From NCBI GenBank assembly GCA_910584865.1, contig CAJUCE010000032.1, positions 1 to 58,943 on the forward strand: DNA of 58,943 nucleotides, written 5' to 3'. The translations under genes and the position numbers were made by a program. Under the pieces are notes generated by a model. The model saw only the letters and a program-made list of their open reading frames with translations. It had not been told where the DNA came from and ran no database searches. Origin of the DNA: an uncultured Acetatifactor sp. (GTDB lineage Bacteria > Bacillota > Clostridia > Lachnospirales > Lachnospiraceae). Of the stretch, positions 24,806-34,302 are shown one piece after another (the first letter of the stretch is position 1; every line of letters starts with the position of its first letter).

Positions 24806-24860
24806 CAGACCGCCAGAACTTACGATAACGCAACCCGAAAATCGGCTAATTGGCGGTCTG
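24806..24860 (-). promoter_or_regulatory. Leader hairpin of the toxin-antitoxin operon
   Basis: CAGACCGCCA and TGGCGGTCTG are perfectly complementary (10 bp) around 35 nt. They lie in the predicted 137-nt untranslated leader of yefM-yoeB. A role in attenuation or mRNA stability is inferred. Confidence 0.45.
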
Positions 24861-24900
24861 TACTCGGGCATACTGTAAATTTAACCAGTGTACAGTATAT

Positions 24901-24929
24901 ATTATAGCGTACAGTTTTCTGTACGTCAA
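24901..24929 (-). promoter_or_regulatory. Promoter and operator of yefM-yoeB
   Basis: On the minus strand TTGACG is spaced 17 bp from TATAAT. The spacer holds the palindrome GTACAGAAAACTGTAC, and TACTGTACACTGG follows downstream of the -10. TGTAC half-sites covering the promoter fit autorepression by YefM. From 24930 to 25139 I see only AT-rich sequence without a gene. Confidence 0.8.
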
Positions 24930-25139
24930 CACTTTGTTATATAGTATATTCATTTCCACATATTAATATTTATGGTACGAGGCAAGCCATTGGCCGATTT
25001 CTTCTATTACCTCCGCAGCCATTTGCCGCTTTTTATCTCACATTTCACAAGCACTTACATTACCCTTCATTTGGCAAATGTTTTCAACCATGAGTGCAAA
25101 TTTACCCCTTGGCATTTCTCTGGAAGTTTTATTCTATTT

Positions 25140-25382
25140 TCAACCCTTTACTGATTTCACATAATCTTTGACCATGAATCGGTCAAAAGATTTCTTCAGC
25201 TTTTCTATATCTATCTGGGTATACAGCGAATAGAGTTCCATCTTTGCCGTGTCTTCCTTAACACACTCATATACATTCGGGAAGATATGCATCAGCCTGT
25301 ACTGTTCCGGTTCTGTTACCAGCCGAATGTTGTTATCAAGTAACAGGTTGTAAAACCGTTCATACTGATCCGACTTCATCAT
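25140..25382 (-). pseudogene. Fragment of an ATP-grasp (R2K-type) protein
   Basis: This 80-residue frame ends in FDRFMVKDYVKSVKG. The VKDYVKS signature and the preceding EPEQYRLMHIFPNVYE (tPEQYrxxHxxp) match the middle of ATP-grasp proteins of the R2K clade, which are several times longer. The stop follows the signature at once, so the catalytic C-terminal part is missing. It overlaps the end of the upstream small frame by about 20 bp. It is probably a truncated gene rather than a functional small protein. Confidence 0.5.
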
Positions 25383-25653
25383 CCATCCCCTGTATATGGC
25401 TGTATATGCTCTTCATCAAGCGCGGACTGCGGTAGATGCCCTCCTTATCCGCATACAGCAGGGTTTCTTCGTCAAGGAGCGTAACATACCAGATATTTCC
25501 TTCCAGGCTCTCCCAATCTGCCAGCTTCACCAGCCTGCCGTTTTCCGTATCTACATACTCCAGACTCATCCCTCCCTCGCCCGCTATAGACAAAAGGGCA
25601 ACACGTCCGTCATACAGCGGAACCAGTTTCCTCCTGTAAAAGAATATAGCCAC
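25360..25653 (-). CDS. Small hypothetical protein, possibly part of a broken gene
   Basis: The 97-residue frame begins at a GTG (AIFFYRRKLVPLYDGRVALL) and is rich in beta-type segments (WYVTLLDEETLLYADKEGIYRSPRL). No signal peptide is present. I do not recognise the family. The end overlaps the start of the ATP-grasp fragment, and the two may once have been one gene. No convincing Shine-Dalgarno precedes the start, so expression is doubtful. Confidence 0.4.
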   Translation of the reverse strand: MAIFFYRRKLVPLYDGRVALLSIAGEGGMSLEYVDTENGRLVKLADWESLEGNIWYVTLLDEETLLYADKEGIYRSPRLMKSIYSHIQGMDDEVGSV

Positions 25654-25721
25654 GTACCTTCTTCATAGAATCCGTTGCCCCTTTTTCTGCGAAACTTTTT
25701 CCTTCCTTAAAACCCCAACCG

Positions 25722-28256
25722 TTAATCAGTGCCTTTTTCTCCGAACAGCCTGGACAAAATTCCTTTCTTCGTTTTAGGGGTTTGCGTATTTTTTTCAGAT
25801 AGTTTTCTTTCGGATGCTTTCTGTGCGTTTTCCTGCTGTTCCGTAATCGTTTTTTTCTCTGCCGAAATAAGGGCAATGTCATATTGGCTTATTTCATGTC
25901 CCAGCAACTGCATTATTTTCAGCTCGTCCTCCGCATCCAGAACCGCGTTATGTGTCTCCTGATATCGCCTGTCCCCACCGAGCATTCTCAAGATAGCTTC
26001 AACGCCGTATCCCTGTTTCAGCCTCCCGGTCTTATAGCATTCCGCGGTGTCCGGAATCGCTTTATTATACTGGCGGTATGCGGCCAAGCGCATAATATCG
26101 TACCACTTGTACCCGGCATATTCGGGCAAATGATTCTTATCAAAGCTTGCATTATAGGCAAATAGTTTCTGTATCCCATACGATGCAAGCCATTGGTCAA
26201 TCTCTTTTAACGCCTGCTTTCTGCCGGTGACACGGACTCCTTTTTCCGTAATCCTTAATTCGCCCGTATACATTCCTCCCACTCTGTACTCCGGGTCAAT
26301 TATGTAATATTGGGAATCGATTTTTTTCCAGGTTTTTGTGTCGGCAACTACCACGCCGATTGACATTACTTCATCATTCCAATTTGTCTCCGTATCAACC
26401 ACTGCAAAGTTGTCTGGCTGCTCTTCTTTTGCTGTCCTTTTGGTGACATCCGCTTCAAAATACGCTTCCAGCACCCCTTTTGTGACTGTTTTTGTCACCG
26501 CATCCAAAAAAGCCTTCCTGTTCGGCACCTCTATCTCATAGGATGTATTATCTCTGGTATTCCACAGAATCCCCTTCTGTTTTTCCATGGCAACCAGATA
26601 ACTGGCGCACTGCAGGAAATGCTCATGTGTCAGCTCCGATACGAATTTTAATTCGTATACAATGTCGTCCTTAACCACATCGGCAAATCCCTTAGCCGAG
26701 AATTTGGGGTTATCACTGTTTTGCTCACGGAATTCAATCCGGCATTCCACCTGGGCGGCCTCGTCTCTGCGCAATCGTGTCTTGAGTCTGGCTTCTATGA
26801 GTTCGCTCTGTTCTTTGCTGACAAACGGCGTTTCCACCTGGGTCCTGTACCTCTTCTGCTTTGTTTCCAGGGAAACCAAAAACAGTATTTTCTCATTCAG
26901 CGAAGCGTTTCTGATCTCTTCCGTATACAGTCCGTAGAACTCCGGATTCAGTAAAAGCTTTAGTTTAATCGCCGCATCTATTTCATAGTTGTCAAAATAA
27001 ACTGCCTCCTGGTATATTCCGATACAGGGCGACAAATCAATCAGGGCATCCGTACTTTTTATATTGATTGCAGAGTTGTCTTCCGATTTGGTTTTTCGGA
27101 TTTTCAGCATGGAAAAACACTTTTCCACATCCTCTTTGTATTTGAAATCAAACATTTCACTGATATCCAAATCCTCAAATTTATGATTTGTGTCAAGAAA
27201 TGTTGAGAGCGTTCCCTCGCTCAGCATAGCCTCTTCCGGCTTTACAAAAATAATATGGTCTTTCCCCCGGCTGGCCGCAACACAGAATATATTTCTCAAA
27301 ATAAGATAGGACTGCTGCGGTTTCGATATCCTTACGCCCCAATAGCTTTCCGTAAAGTCAAAGATTACGCAGATTTTTCTTTCCAGGCCTTTGCTGCTGT
27401 CATAGGTTGTAAAAATAGCGGAATCTTCCCTGGGTTCCGTTTTCCCCATGGAATCATTATCGGATATGGTGGCGTATACCGTCTGCTTGTTGAATTTGTG
27501 CGGGTATCTTTCCTCCAAAGTGTTTAAAGTGTCGGCCATGGCCCCTGTTCTTGCTCCCAGGCACAGAATGTTCCCAGGGGGCTGCTGCGCCAAAAATGCC
27601 AGCACATCTTCCTTCGCCATTTCTTCGACTCTGCAGCCGGCATTCACTCCCCGTATTTCCTTCTTCCACACCCGCCCAAGCATATTCGCCAGATCAGCGG
27701 ACAGGCGAAAGCACTGGGTAAACCTGAGTTTAAGGTGTTCTTCCAGATATTCCTTCATAAACGATTCCACATTTAATGTGGTTTTATCGTATATTTTCTG
27801 TTCCATATCCCCCACTGCAATAATCTGCATGTCCGGGTTGTCGTCCTTAATCAGCTGCAGCAGCTGTGCCAGTTCCTGTTCAATGTCCTGATATTCATCA
27901 ATGATCAGAATATCGTATTGACTGATTGGCGGTTTCAGGGAAATGAAGGTCTGGATGAGATCGGAGATTCCCGCCGATACGCCGTTTCTGCTTAAAATCA
28001 TATAGGCAAACCCGTGATAGTTGGTAACCGTAACGTTCCGCTTTTTTATCTTGGATTTTGCATCCAGTTTCAGAAGCTTATTGTAGGTCAGGTACAAAAC
28101 GTTTTTCGTTCCCGGCAGCATATTGCACAAATGTTGGATGGCAGTGGTTTTCCCGCTTCCGATACAGGCATCCACAAGAATGTTTTTTCCCTGCAATGCG
28201 TTTTCGATGAACAGCTGCTGCTCCTCTGACAGCTTTACGTTGTATGTGGCAGCCAT
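25722..28256 (-). CDS. Helicase / PD-(D/E)XK nuclease / DnaQ exonuclease fusion
   Basis: The protein has 844 residues and three enzymatic parts. Residues 1-370 form a UvrD/Rep-like SF1 helicase: Walker A DACIGSGKTT (about 29), Walker B LIIDEYQD, GDMEQKIYD, and motif VI-like VAASRGKDHI. A PD-(D/E)XK-like nuclease follows (about 480-590), with FSAKGFADVV, VYELKF and QCASYLV. The end (about 640-790) is a DEDDh exonuclease: AVVDTETN, YNASFDKNHL, HNAVLDAEDE. A charged tail closes the chain. AGAGGGG precedes the ATG. Fusions of helicase and two nucleases are typical of anti-phage systems, and the neighbours support that. It could also act in DNA repair. Confidence 0.85.
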   Translation of the reverse strand: MAATYNVKLSEEQQLFIENALQGKNILVDACIGSGKTTAIQHLCNMLPGTKNVLYLTYNKLLKLDAKSKIKKRNVTVTNYHGFAYMILSRNGVSAGISDLIQTFISLKPPISQYDILIIDEYQDIEQELAQLLQLIKDDNPDMQIIAVGDMEQKIYDKTTLNVESFMKEYLEEHLKLRFTQCFRLSADLANMLGRVWKKEIRGVNAGCRVEEMAKEDVLAFLAQQPPGNILCLGARTGAMADTLNTLEERYPHKFNKQTVYATISDNDSMGKTEPREDSAIFTTYDSSKGLERKICVIFDFTESYWGVRISKPQQSYLILRNIFCVAASRGKDHIIFVKPEEAMLSEGTLSTFLDTNHKFEDLDISEMFDFKYKEDVEKCFSMLKIRKTKSEDNSAINIKSTDALIDLSPCIGIYQEAVYFDNYEIDAAIKLKLLLNPEFYGLYTEEIRNASLNEKILFLVSLETKQKRYRTQVETPFVSKEQSELIEARLKTRLRRDEAAQVECRIEFREQNSDNPKFSAKGFADVVKDDIVYELKFVSELTHEHFLQCASYLVAMEKQKGILWNTRDNTSYEIEVPNRKAFLDAVTKTVTKGVLEAYFEADVTKRTAKEEQPDNFAVVDTETNWNDEVMSIGVVVADTKTWKKIDSQYYIIDPEYRVGGMYTGELRITEKGVRVTGRKQALKEIDQWLASYGIQKLFAYNASFDKNHLPEYAGYKWYDIMRLAAYRQYNKAIPDTAECYKTGRLKQGYGVEAILRMLGGDRRYQETHNAVLDAEDELKIMQLLGHEISQYDIALISAEKKTITEQQENAQKASERKLSEKNTQTPKTKKGILSRLFGEKGTD

Positions 28257-28381
28257 GTGTAATTCCCCTCTCTTTTGTTGCTTTGGCGGTGTTGGGCGGT
28301 GTTTTGGACGGCGGATGGTGCGTGTCTGACTGTGTGGCTCTCGAGTCTGCCATCGTCAGGTGGTAAGTATTTAGCGTAGCT

Positions 28382-28585
28382 TCATAGAGATACTTTGTTT
28401 CCGTACACAAATTCTAAGCGTTTATTTTGATACCGTCTCCTGTAATACTCCATTGTCCGATATTCGATTATATCTCGCATCTGTTTCCCTATGACCCGGT
28501 TCTTCATCATTAGCCCAAAATCTTTGCTAATCGCAATCATGTATCCCTCTGCATCTACAAAGAATCCTTTTCCCAGTCCGTTATA
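28382..28585 (-). pseudogene. C-terminal gene fragment (FFVDAEGYM type), copy 1
   Basis: A frame without a start reads GLGKGFFVDAEGYMIAI ... MRDIIEYRTMEYYRRRYQN and ends at a TGA at 28382. A second copy lies at 30717-30885. The family is not recognised. The fragment overlaps the end of the DUF6429 gene in another frame and joins it at the sequence GGGAAAAGGA, a likely recombination junction. Confidence 0.5.
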
Positions 28586-28839
28586 TGATACCTTTCCAAC
28601 AAATTCCTGGCATGCTCCAATCCATCCGGAGTAATATAAACCGATTTACTTCTGGAGGGATGACTTCCCTGACGTATGTAATCCTTTTCTTCAAGTTCGT
28701 TCAAAATTTTAAATGCATATCCCTTCCATGCATAATAATCTTTCTTTTCGGAAAAACGGTCTGTCTCTGAAAATTTTGACAGGTATAACAACATTAATGT
28801 CAGCTCTTCCATGGCCTGACTTGGATTTATTTTGTCCAT
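28555..28839 (-). CDS. DUF6429-like protein
   Basis: The protein has 94 residues. The features WKGYAFKILNELEEKDYIRQ, SKSVYITPDGLEHARNLLERY and the helical N-terminus (EELTLMLLYLSKF) match the small DUF6429 family, a winged-helix-like fold of unknown function. AGGAGGTACAA precedes the ATG. The last five residues come from the junction with an unrelated fragment, so the natural end may differ. A second, frameshifted copy lies at 33536-33819. Confidence 0.7.
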   Translation of the reverse strand: MDKINPSQAMEELTLMLLYLSKFSETDRFSEKKDYYAWKGYAFKILNELEEKDYIRQGSHPSRSKSVYITPDGLEHARNLLERYHITDWEKDSL

Positions 28840-28933
28840 TTGTACCTCCTCTGTGTCGCATCGTTAACTTGCTTCTCTTTCCCCTAGAACCTCAATCATG
28901 AATAACTTATTTCACTACCGCTTTTGAGTCATT

Positions 28934-30650
28934 TTATTCACTGGCAGCATCCATATATAACTTAAAAGTTTTCATCTGGCCTTCGAACATTTCTATATTT
29001 TTGTACATCTCGTCCAGTTTTGCACTCATTGTTTCACGTTTCCTTCTGTCCTCATCTTCCCTTTCCACAAACATATCAATCTGCTCTTGAAGTTTCTCCT
29101 TCTCTGCCTCCAACCTCCAGATATTTCTTTTCAATTCTTCAACATCAGCGTCAATGCTTTCATCAGCCCTTACCCAGCCGCCGCTGTTAATCTGCTTTTT
29201 TATCTGGTTCAAACTCCCCATAACTTTTGCTTTCAAGTCATCCTTATTTTGATAAAACTTTACCAGTCTGCCGGTCATCGCCTTCCCTCTGAATTTCATC
29301 AGCAGCGCCATTACATCATTATCAGACTCCGTTTTGCCTCTCTCCAGTTTTGCTATTTCTTATACAAGAAAAGCAAGAACAGGCTTTCCCTGTTTTAAAG
29401 CGTATTCAAATTCCATTTCCGTATAGCCCATCTTTTCCCATTATCATCCTTACCCAGCGAACCATATTTTCCGGCAATAATAACCAAATAGATATCAGAC
29501 TTGTCTATCACCTTTTTAATAAATTTCCACTGCTCCAAATTAGAGGCAGGAAACATCTCCATTCCTACCAGTATACAGTCACATTCTAAAATGGCCTGAG
29601 TAACTTCCTTCCGCTCATCCTGCAAACCATAATATGTCGAACTGACAAATACATCAAACCTTCTCTCCATCATTTGCTTTTCCCCCTCTAACATATCATG
29701 AGCTTTTTCGTCAGGAATCTGTTCTTCGTCACCGCAGCTTCCCTCTTCAGAAACTGCATCCCCAAGTGCATCATACATTCTTTTTGCAAAAAGAGACATT
29801 AATTTCATATGGGGTTCAAACCAAATTTCATCATAAAGCCACTTTTTGTTTTTATCAAATAACTTATAATCATCCGGTATCCCTTTCATGCGTGCCAATT
29901 CTCTTGGCGTTATCCGTCTTAACCGTTGTTTTGATTTCAAAAGCGGAATTCTGTAGGTACCGTTAACCTCTTCGCTCCTCTGATATTTTCCACTCCTCCA
30001 TACATAAAGCCCCTCATCCTTACATTCGACGTTGACTTTTTCGTTTTTCACGTCATATGTATAACTGACATCATCTTCCTGAAAATCTTCAAATGCTGTA
30101 AAATAAGACGCGTTATCCGGAAACAGGAATTCCGCATGGACATCCCTCCGCAGTGCTGCTAAATACACCCGCCGTTGGCAAATTGGCGAACCTGTAACTC
30201 GCCCCACATCAAATTCGTGATAATTCAGGACATAACGCTCTTTCCCAAACCAATTCATCAAATGCCGAAGCATATCATTTCCTTTAATTTGCAAACTGAC
30301 TTCAAATAAAAACGCTTTCGGCATGCTGTGACCTAATACAGCCCGAAAAGTGTCTTCTATAATTTTGAAATCTTTTACAATTGTGAGGGATTGTCTGCCC
30401 TCTCTCATACCGGCAGTTGAAAAATTCTGAAATCGCGTAAAACTTCCAATGACAATATCAGCATATGGCAGATTATCAGGCATAACATCATAAAGATACC
30501 CTGCATCCACCCCAGATTTTCTGATATTATGCTTATTTCTTTCGGGTCTCTTACCAGGTTGCATATCACCTGAAAGCCTGCCTGTTCAAAGGCTAATGAC
30601 ATGGTTCCCATACCTGCACATATATTAATTACTGTATACTGTTTCGTCAT
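28934..30650 (-). pseudogene. Broken fusion of a C5-methyltransferase-like domain and DUF4062
   Basis: The gene starts at an ATG (30650, GGAG site) with VINICAGMGTMSLAFEQAGF, the AdoMet motif of cytosine-5 methyltransferases. A G-run at 30510-30513 is one base short, shifting frame. The next part has VIGSFTRFQNFSTAG where the catalytic PCQ loop should be, with no Cys, and later TGSPICQRRVYLAALR. A DUF4062 domain follows (DVFVSSTYYGLQDERKEV, GKYGSLG). A second shift near 29445, an in-frame TAA near 29355, and the family tail (GWVRADESIDADVEE, coiled coil to 28934) complete it. Restored, the product would exceed 560 residues. The methyltransferase part seems catalytically dead even before the frameshifts. 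Confidence 0.75.
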
Positions 30651-30716
30651 ATGCACTCCAACCTTTTGATCGCTTATGCTATTGCCGGGTTTTTGTCTAT
30701 CCTGAATCCCCAAACT

Positions 30717-30885
30717 TTACACACCGTTCTGATATCGTCTCCTGTAATACTCCATTGTCCGATACTCAATGATATCACGCATCTGTTCCCCCATGACCCG
30801 GCTCTTCATCATCGGCTCCAAACCTTTTCGAATTGCAATCATGTATCCTTCTGCATCTACAAAAAATCCTTTTCCCGATGATTTC
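30717..30885 (-). pseudogene. C-terminal gene fragment (FFVDAEGYM type), copy 2
   Basis: A frame without a start reads SSGKGFFVDAEGYMIAIR ... MRDIIEYRTMEYYRRRYQN and stops at 30717. It is closely related at DNA level to the copy at 28382-28585, including flanking GGGAAAAGGA. It lies directly behind the KAP NTPase gene. The parent gene is not in the window. Confidence 0.5.
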
Positions 30886-30912
30886 AGATAACGATTCTCT
30901 GCAAAATTCCTT

Positions 30913-33555
30913 TTACAGCTTTAGTTCCACACCATATTCCCTCGTTATTTCATATGCCACATCATCTTTGCTGTCGTTATTTTTCCAGTTCAGATAGGCA
31001 TCCCATATCTGCCTAACAAAAGATTCGCTTTCCGTCTGGGGTGTTCGGCTTTCCAAAATAGCCGCTATGCTGTCTCTGTCAGTAAAAATAGAAAAATACC
31101 TTTCTCTCAGTGTATAGCCAAATCCTTTTCCCACTGTCCTTTGTGTCATATCCCATAAAAAGCGATAAATACTCTCTTCATCCAACATTTCGGAAAACGT
31201 GCTTTTGATGTCTATATCTGGCATATGCCTTACAATATCATACCAGCCCCATATATTTTCTTCTCTGTAATAGATGTCACTGTACAGATTAATCCCATCT
31301 TTATCTATGCTTTCCGCCATCTGCCGCAAAACATCATACATGGCCGATGCCCGTCCTTCATAACGGGGAGGTGCGTCTTCCGAATTGGGATTCAGTCTCT
31401 TATGGAACAACATTTCTCTCCATGTCCAAAACCTATGGTATTGTCCCTGAATATCCTCCAGAAATATGTCAAACAATGACTGTGATATTCTATCCATGCC
31501 CTGGGAAAGCAGATAGCAAGAACGTTTTCTTGCAGAAACTCTAAATGATCTTATATAGTCGCACAGCTTCTCTGACATCTCATATAAAATACGAAACAAA
31601 ACATTCCACTCTGCTTCACCAAGATCCTCAGAGAGCAAATCAAGCATTTCTAAAATCTCTGTCTGGTCAGGACCTTGATAGCAACTGCAAAGCGCCTCAA
31701 ATCTGTGCCGACACAGCTCCTCCTTCCCATGTCCGGCTAAGGATACAACCTCCTCCAACGCCAACTTTATCTTCATATAATGGTTTGATTGGAGGGTAAA
31801 ATACTGGTAAAAAAATTTACCACTGCATATTCTTGCATCCTGAATAACCTTTTTGTGGTGTTTACTGTACCCACCATATAATACCAGCTCTGCAACTTCA
31901 CGGTTCTGTCTGTAATTTTCCAAATAAGGAAAAATCTCTGCCAGCAAGGCTCCCCACTCTTTATTTGCGAGATTAGAAAATAAACTATTAAAATAGATTT
32001 TTGCTTCTTCGCTAAACTTTTTCTTCCATTCAGCTCCCCCCATCTCCCACCCAAAAAGCACCCCACGATCAAACGATACAAAAAAATTTGCATTTTTTGC
32101 AATCTCCTGGTAAAGCAGCGGGTTCTCCCGTTTCAGCAGTTCCATGATAACATAATCTTTTGCATGCAGCCTTCTGATCCATCGCTCTTGCTGATCCAGA
32201 GAATTTCGCACACCGTAACAAGCGCTGATTATAGAATTAAAGAAACGTTTCATGTCTCTGACATCAACAATTTTACTCATGAAAGAGTCAGAAAGATGAA
32301 GCAGCTCTTCCTGAATCTTTTTCTCTGTGCGATATAGCACAAGCAAATTTTTCAGACAATCTTCAAAAACTTTCCTCTTTGTCTCCTGGTCAACCAGAGG
32401 TACATAAAACTCCATTTGAATCACTTTTTTCAGATAGTTGTCCTTCAGGCCAGCGTTCTTCAAAACAGTGCCAATTTGTTCCACATCAAAAGAAAGCAGA
32501 TATATAATATGCTCCAAATCTAACACATCCGCCACTAATTTAAATAAAAGCAGGATGTTCTTCTCATCCATCCTCTCAATATTGTCCAGAACAAATACAA
32601 TCTTCCTATTGTCTCTTCCCAGGAAGCCATTCATCAGTACCTTAATTTCCTGAACGGTCTTCTGCTCCTGCTCCCTATTCAGAAGCAGCTTAAACCCCTT
32701 TGTATAAGCATTAATATTAAATATCAGCTCCCCCAGCTGCTTCTTCCATCTTCGAATTCTGTTGATATCATAAGGAATTTCCGCATATTGGAAAATGGCA
32801 TCCATCATACCAGAAAACAGAGCTTCCCCAGACTCATAGTTCCAAGGATCAAAGTCATCAATAATTTTGATATTTTCTTCACTCCGCAGCTCCCTTTTCA
32901 CATTATTAATGACTGTAGTCTTTCCCTGCCCCCATTCCCCGGAAAGACTGATTACATACTTCCCACGGGGCTGACAGGTACGTATAACCTCACTGATGGC
33001 ACAAATCAAATCCCCACGGTTCAGTAAGTCATAATCTACTGCTTCTTCCTCCAAATAGACTATATCTCCTTCATGGTGAATTTCACCTTGATAAAGCTCC
33101 CTTAAGGTATATGTATTATGGCTTTTTTCCTTTTCCTCTTCTACTCCCGCCAACATACGATAGCGAAAGAACAGATACCCTGCCAACAGCAGCAGTAAAA
33201 TCAACGTCAAAAAAATTTTATAAATGTGAAATTGTTCATCTTCCGTCAAATACAGCAGCATTGTATAGCCAAACAGCATCCCTCCTGCCAAAACACCGGA
33301 CCGGGCTGCCCTGTCAAGTTCTGTATCCACAGGCAGCAGCATCCATCTCCAAAGCCTTGTATACAGTAGAATTACACAGGAGGCAAGGAGTACTAAAGCA
33401 ACAAACGCCGCTGCTCCAATCCTATTCAGCAGGAATGAACACCCATCAAGAGCATCTGTCAAGATAATGAAAATGCTGATTAGTATTCCCCACAGTAGGA
33501 TGTCCTCAAATTTATGGTCGAAGCATTTCTGTATTTTATAAAGGAGTTTTCTCAT
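30913..33555 (-). CDS. KAP-family P-loop NTPase with N-terminal membrane segments
   Basis: The protein has 880 residues. Four hydrophobic segments (about 18-36, 48-66, 88-104, 113-130) are inserted near the N-terminus, as is usual for KAP NTPases. The STAND-like NTPase domain follows with Walker A GEWGQGKTT (about 206-214) and Walker B KIVFVLDNIE (about 318-327). A long helical C-terminal region of about 450 residues has no recognised domain. KAP proteins sit at the membrane. Several are linked to phage exclusion, so a defence role fits this island but is not shown. The ATG lies in the 3-prime end of the degenerate DUF6429 gene. The ribosome binding site (AAGGAAG) is distant, so expression level is uncertain. 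Confidence 0.85.
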   Translation of the reverse strand: MRKLLYKIQKCFDHKFEDILLWGILISIFIILTDALDGCSFLLNRIGAAAFVALVLLASCVILLYTRLWRWMLLPVDTELDRAARSGVLAGGMLFGYTMLLYLTEDEQFHIYKIFLTLILLLLLAGYLFFRYRMLAGVEEEKEKSHNTYTLRELYQGEIHHEGDIVYLEEEAVDYDLLNRGDLICAISEVIRTCQPRGKYVISLSGEWGQGKTTVINNVKRELRSEENIKIIDDFDPWNYESGEALFSGMMDAIFQYAEIPYDINRIRRWKKQLGELIFNINAYTKGFKLLLNREQEQKTVQEIKVLMNGFLGRDNRKIVFVLDNIERMDEKNILLLFKLVADVLDLEHIIYLLSFDVEQIGTVLKNAGLKDNYLKKVIQMEFYVPLVDQETKRKVFEDCLKNLLVLYRTEKKIQEELLHLSDSFMSKIVDVRDMKRFFNSIISACYGVRNSLDQQERWIRRLHAKDYVIMELLKRENPLLYQEIAKNANFFVSFDRGVLFGWEMGGAEWKKKFSEEAKIYFNSLFSNLANKEWGALLAEIFPYLENYRQNREVAELVLYGGYSKHHKKVIQDARICSGKFFYQYFTLQSNHYMKIKLALEEVVSLAGHGKEELCRHRFEALCSCYQGPDQTEILEMLDLLSEDLGEAEWNVLFRILYEMSEKLCDYIRSFRVSARKRSCYLLSQGMDRISQSLFDIFLEDIQGQYHRFWTWREMLFHKRLNPNSEDAPPRYEGRASAMYDVLRQMAESIDKDGINLYSDIYYREENIWGWYDIVRHMPDIDIKSTFSEMLDEESIYRFLWDMTQRTVGKGFGYTLRERYFSIFTDRDSIAAILESRTPQTESESFVRQIWDAYLNWKNNDSKDDVAYEITREYGVELKL

Positions 33556-33819
33556 TTTTTGGTCTGTCTTCCTTTTCCCGGTCTGTTATATGATACCTTT
33601 CCAACAAATTCCTGGCATGCTCCAATCCATCCGGTGTTATATAAACTGATTTACTTCTGGATGGATGACTTCCCTGACGTATGTAATCCTTTTCTTCAAA
33701 TTCGTTCAAAATTTTAAATGCATATCCCTTCCATGCATAATAATCTTTCTTGTCGGAAAAACGGTCTGTCTCTTCAATGTCAGCTCTTCCATGGCCTGAC
33801 TTGGATTTATTTTGTCCAT
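33536..33819 (-). pseudogene. DUF6429-like gene copy with internal deletion
   Basis: From the AGGAGGTACAA site and ATG at 33819 the sequence follows the 28555-28839 gene almost base for base. A deletion of about 25 bp after GAGCTGACATT shifts the frame. The remainder (KKDYYAWKGYAFKILNEF ... HARNLLERYHITDREK) is intact in another frame and keeps a different C-terminus (EDRPKNEKTPL), perhaps the ancestral one. Confidence 0.75.
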
Positions 33820-33884
33820 TTGTACCTCCTCTGTATCGCATCATTAACTTGTTTCCCTTTCCCCATAACCTCAAGCATGAATAA

Positions 33885-33991
33885 TCAATTATGTAATATT
33901 GGGAATTGATTCTTTTCCTGGTTTTTGTATTGGTTTCTACGATACTGCCTGACATTACTTCATCATTTCTATTTTTCTCAATATAAACCAC
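33885..33991 (-). pseudogene. Fragment of a DnaQ-like exonuclease domain
   Basis: The frame NDEVMSGSIVETNTKTRKRI and the following NSQYYIID are homologous to NDEVMSIGVVVADTKTWKKI in the helicase-nuclease fusion at 25722-28256. Only about 105 bp remain, so it is a relic of a second copy of that gene. It marks the point where the DUF4007 gene is cut. Confidence 0.7.
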
Positions 33992-34003
33992 TATAAATTT
34001 GTC

Positions 34004-34282
34004 TTATTTATTCCAAACTCTGTCTGCATTTTCAAATATACTCTTTCCCAATACGGTAAAACTCTGGATTCTTCTCCCTTTGACCGGTTCCTCCGTCAGT
34101 CCTACCGCCTGAAGCCAATACCGCAAAACCTTAACCATATTAGCGCCGACTCCCAACACATCCATGGGATTGTCTTCCTTACTGACAAAGACATCCGGAC
34201 TCTGCTCCACATACTTCATCCCCTTACTCAGCCACCCTTTACGGATGAAAAACGTATCATGGGCCCGAAACTTCATAGCCAT
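34004..34282 (-). pseudogene. Truncated DUF4007 gene
   Basis: The gene starts at an ATG with GGAGGATGG and reads MKFRAHDTFFIRKGWLSKGM, then DVLGVGANMVKVLRYWLQ, which are hallmarks of DUF4007. It stops after 93 residues at DRVWNK, whereas the family is close to 300 residues. The missing part has been replaced by the exonuclease and DUF6429 relics. DUF4007 proteins are often found beside DndC-like PAPS reductases in modification-dependent defence loci, as here. Confidence 0.75.
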
Positions 34283-34302
34283 AAACCATCCTCCAGTATT
34301 TG

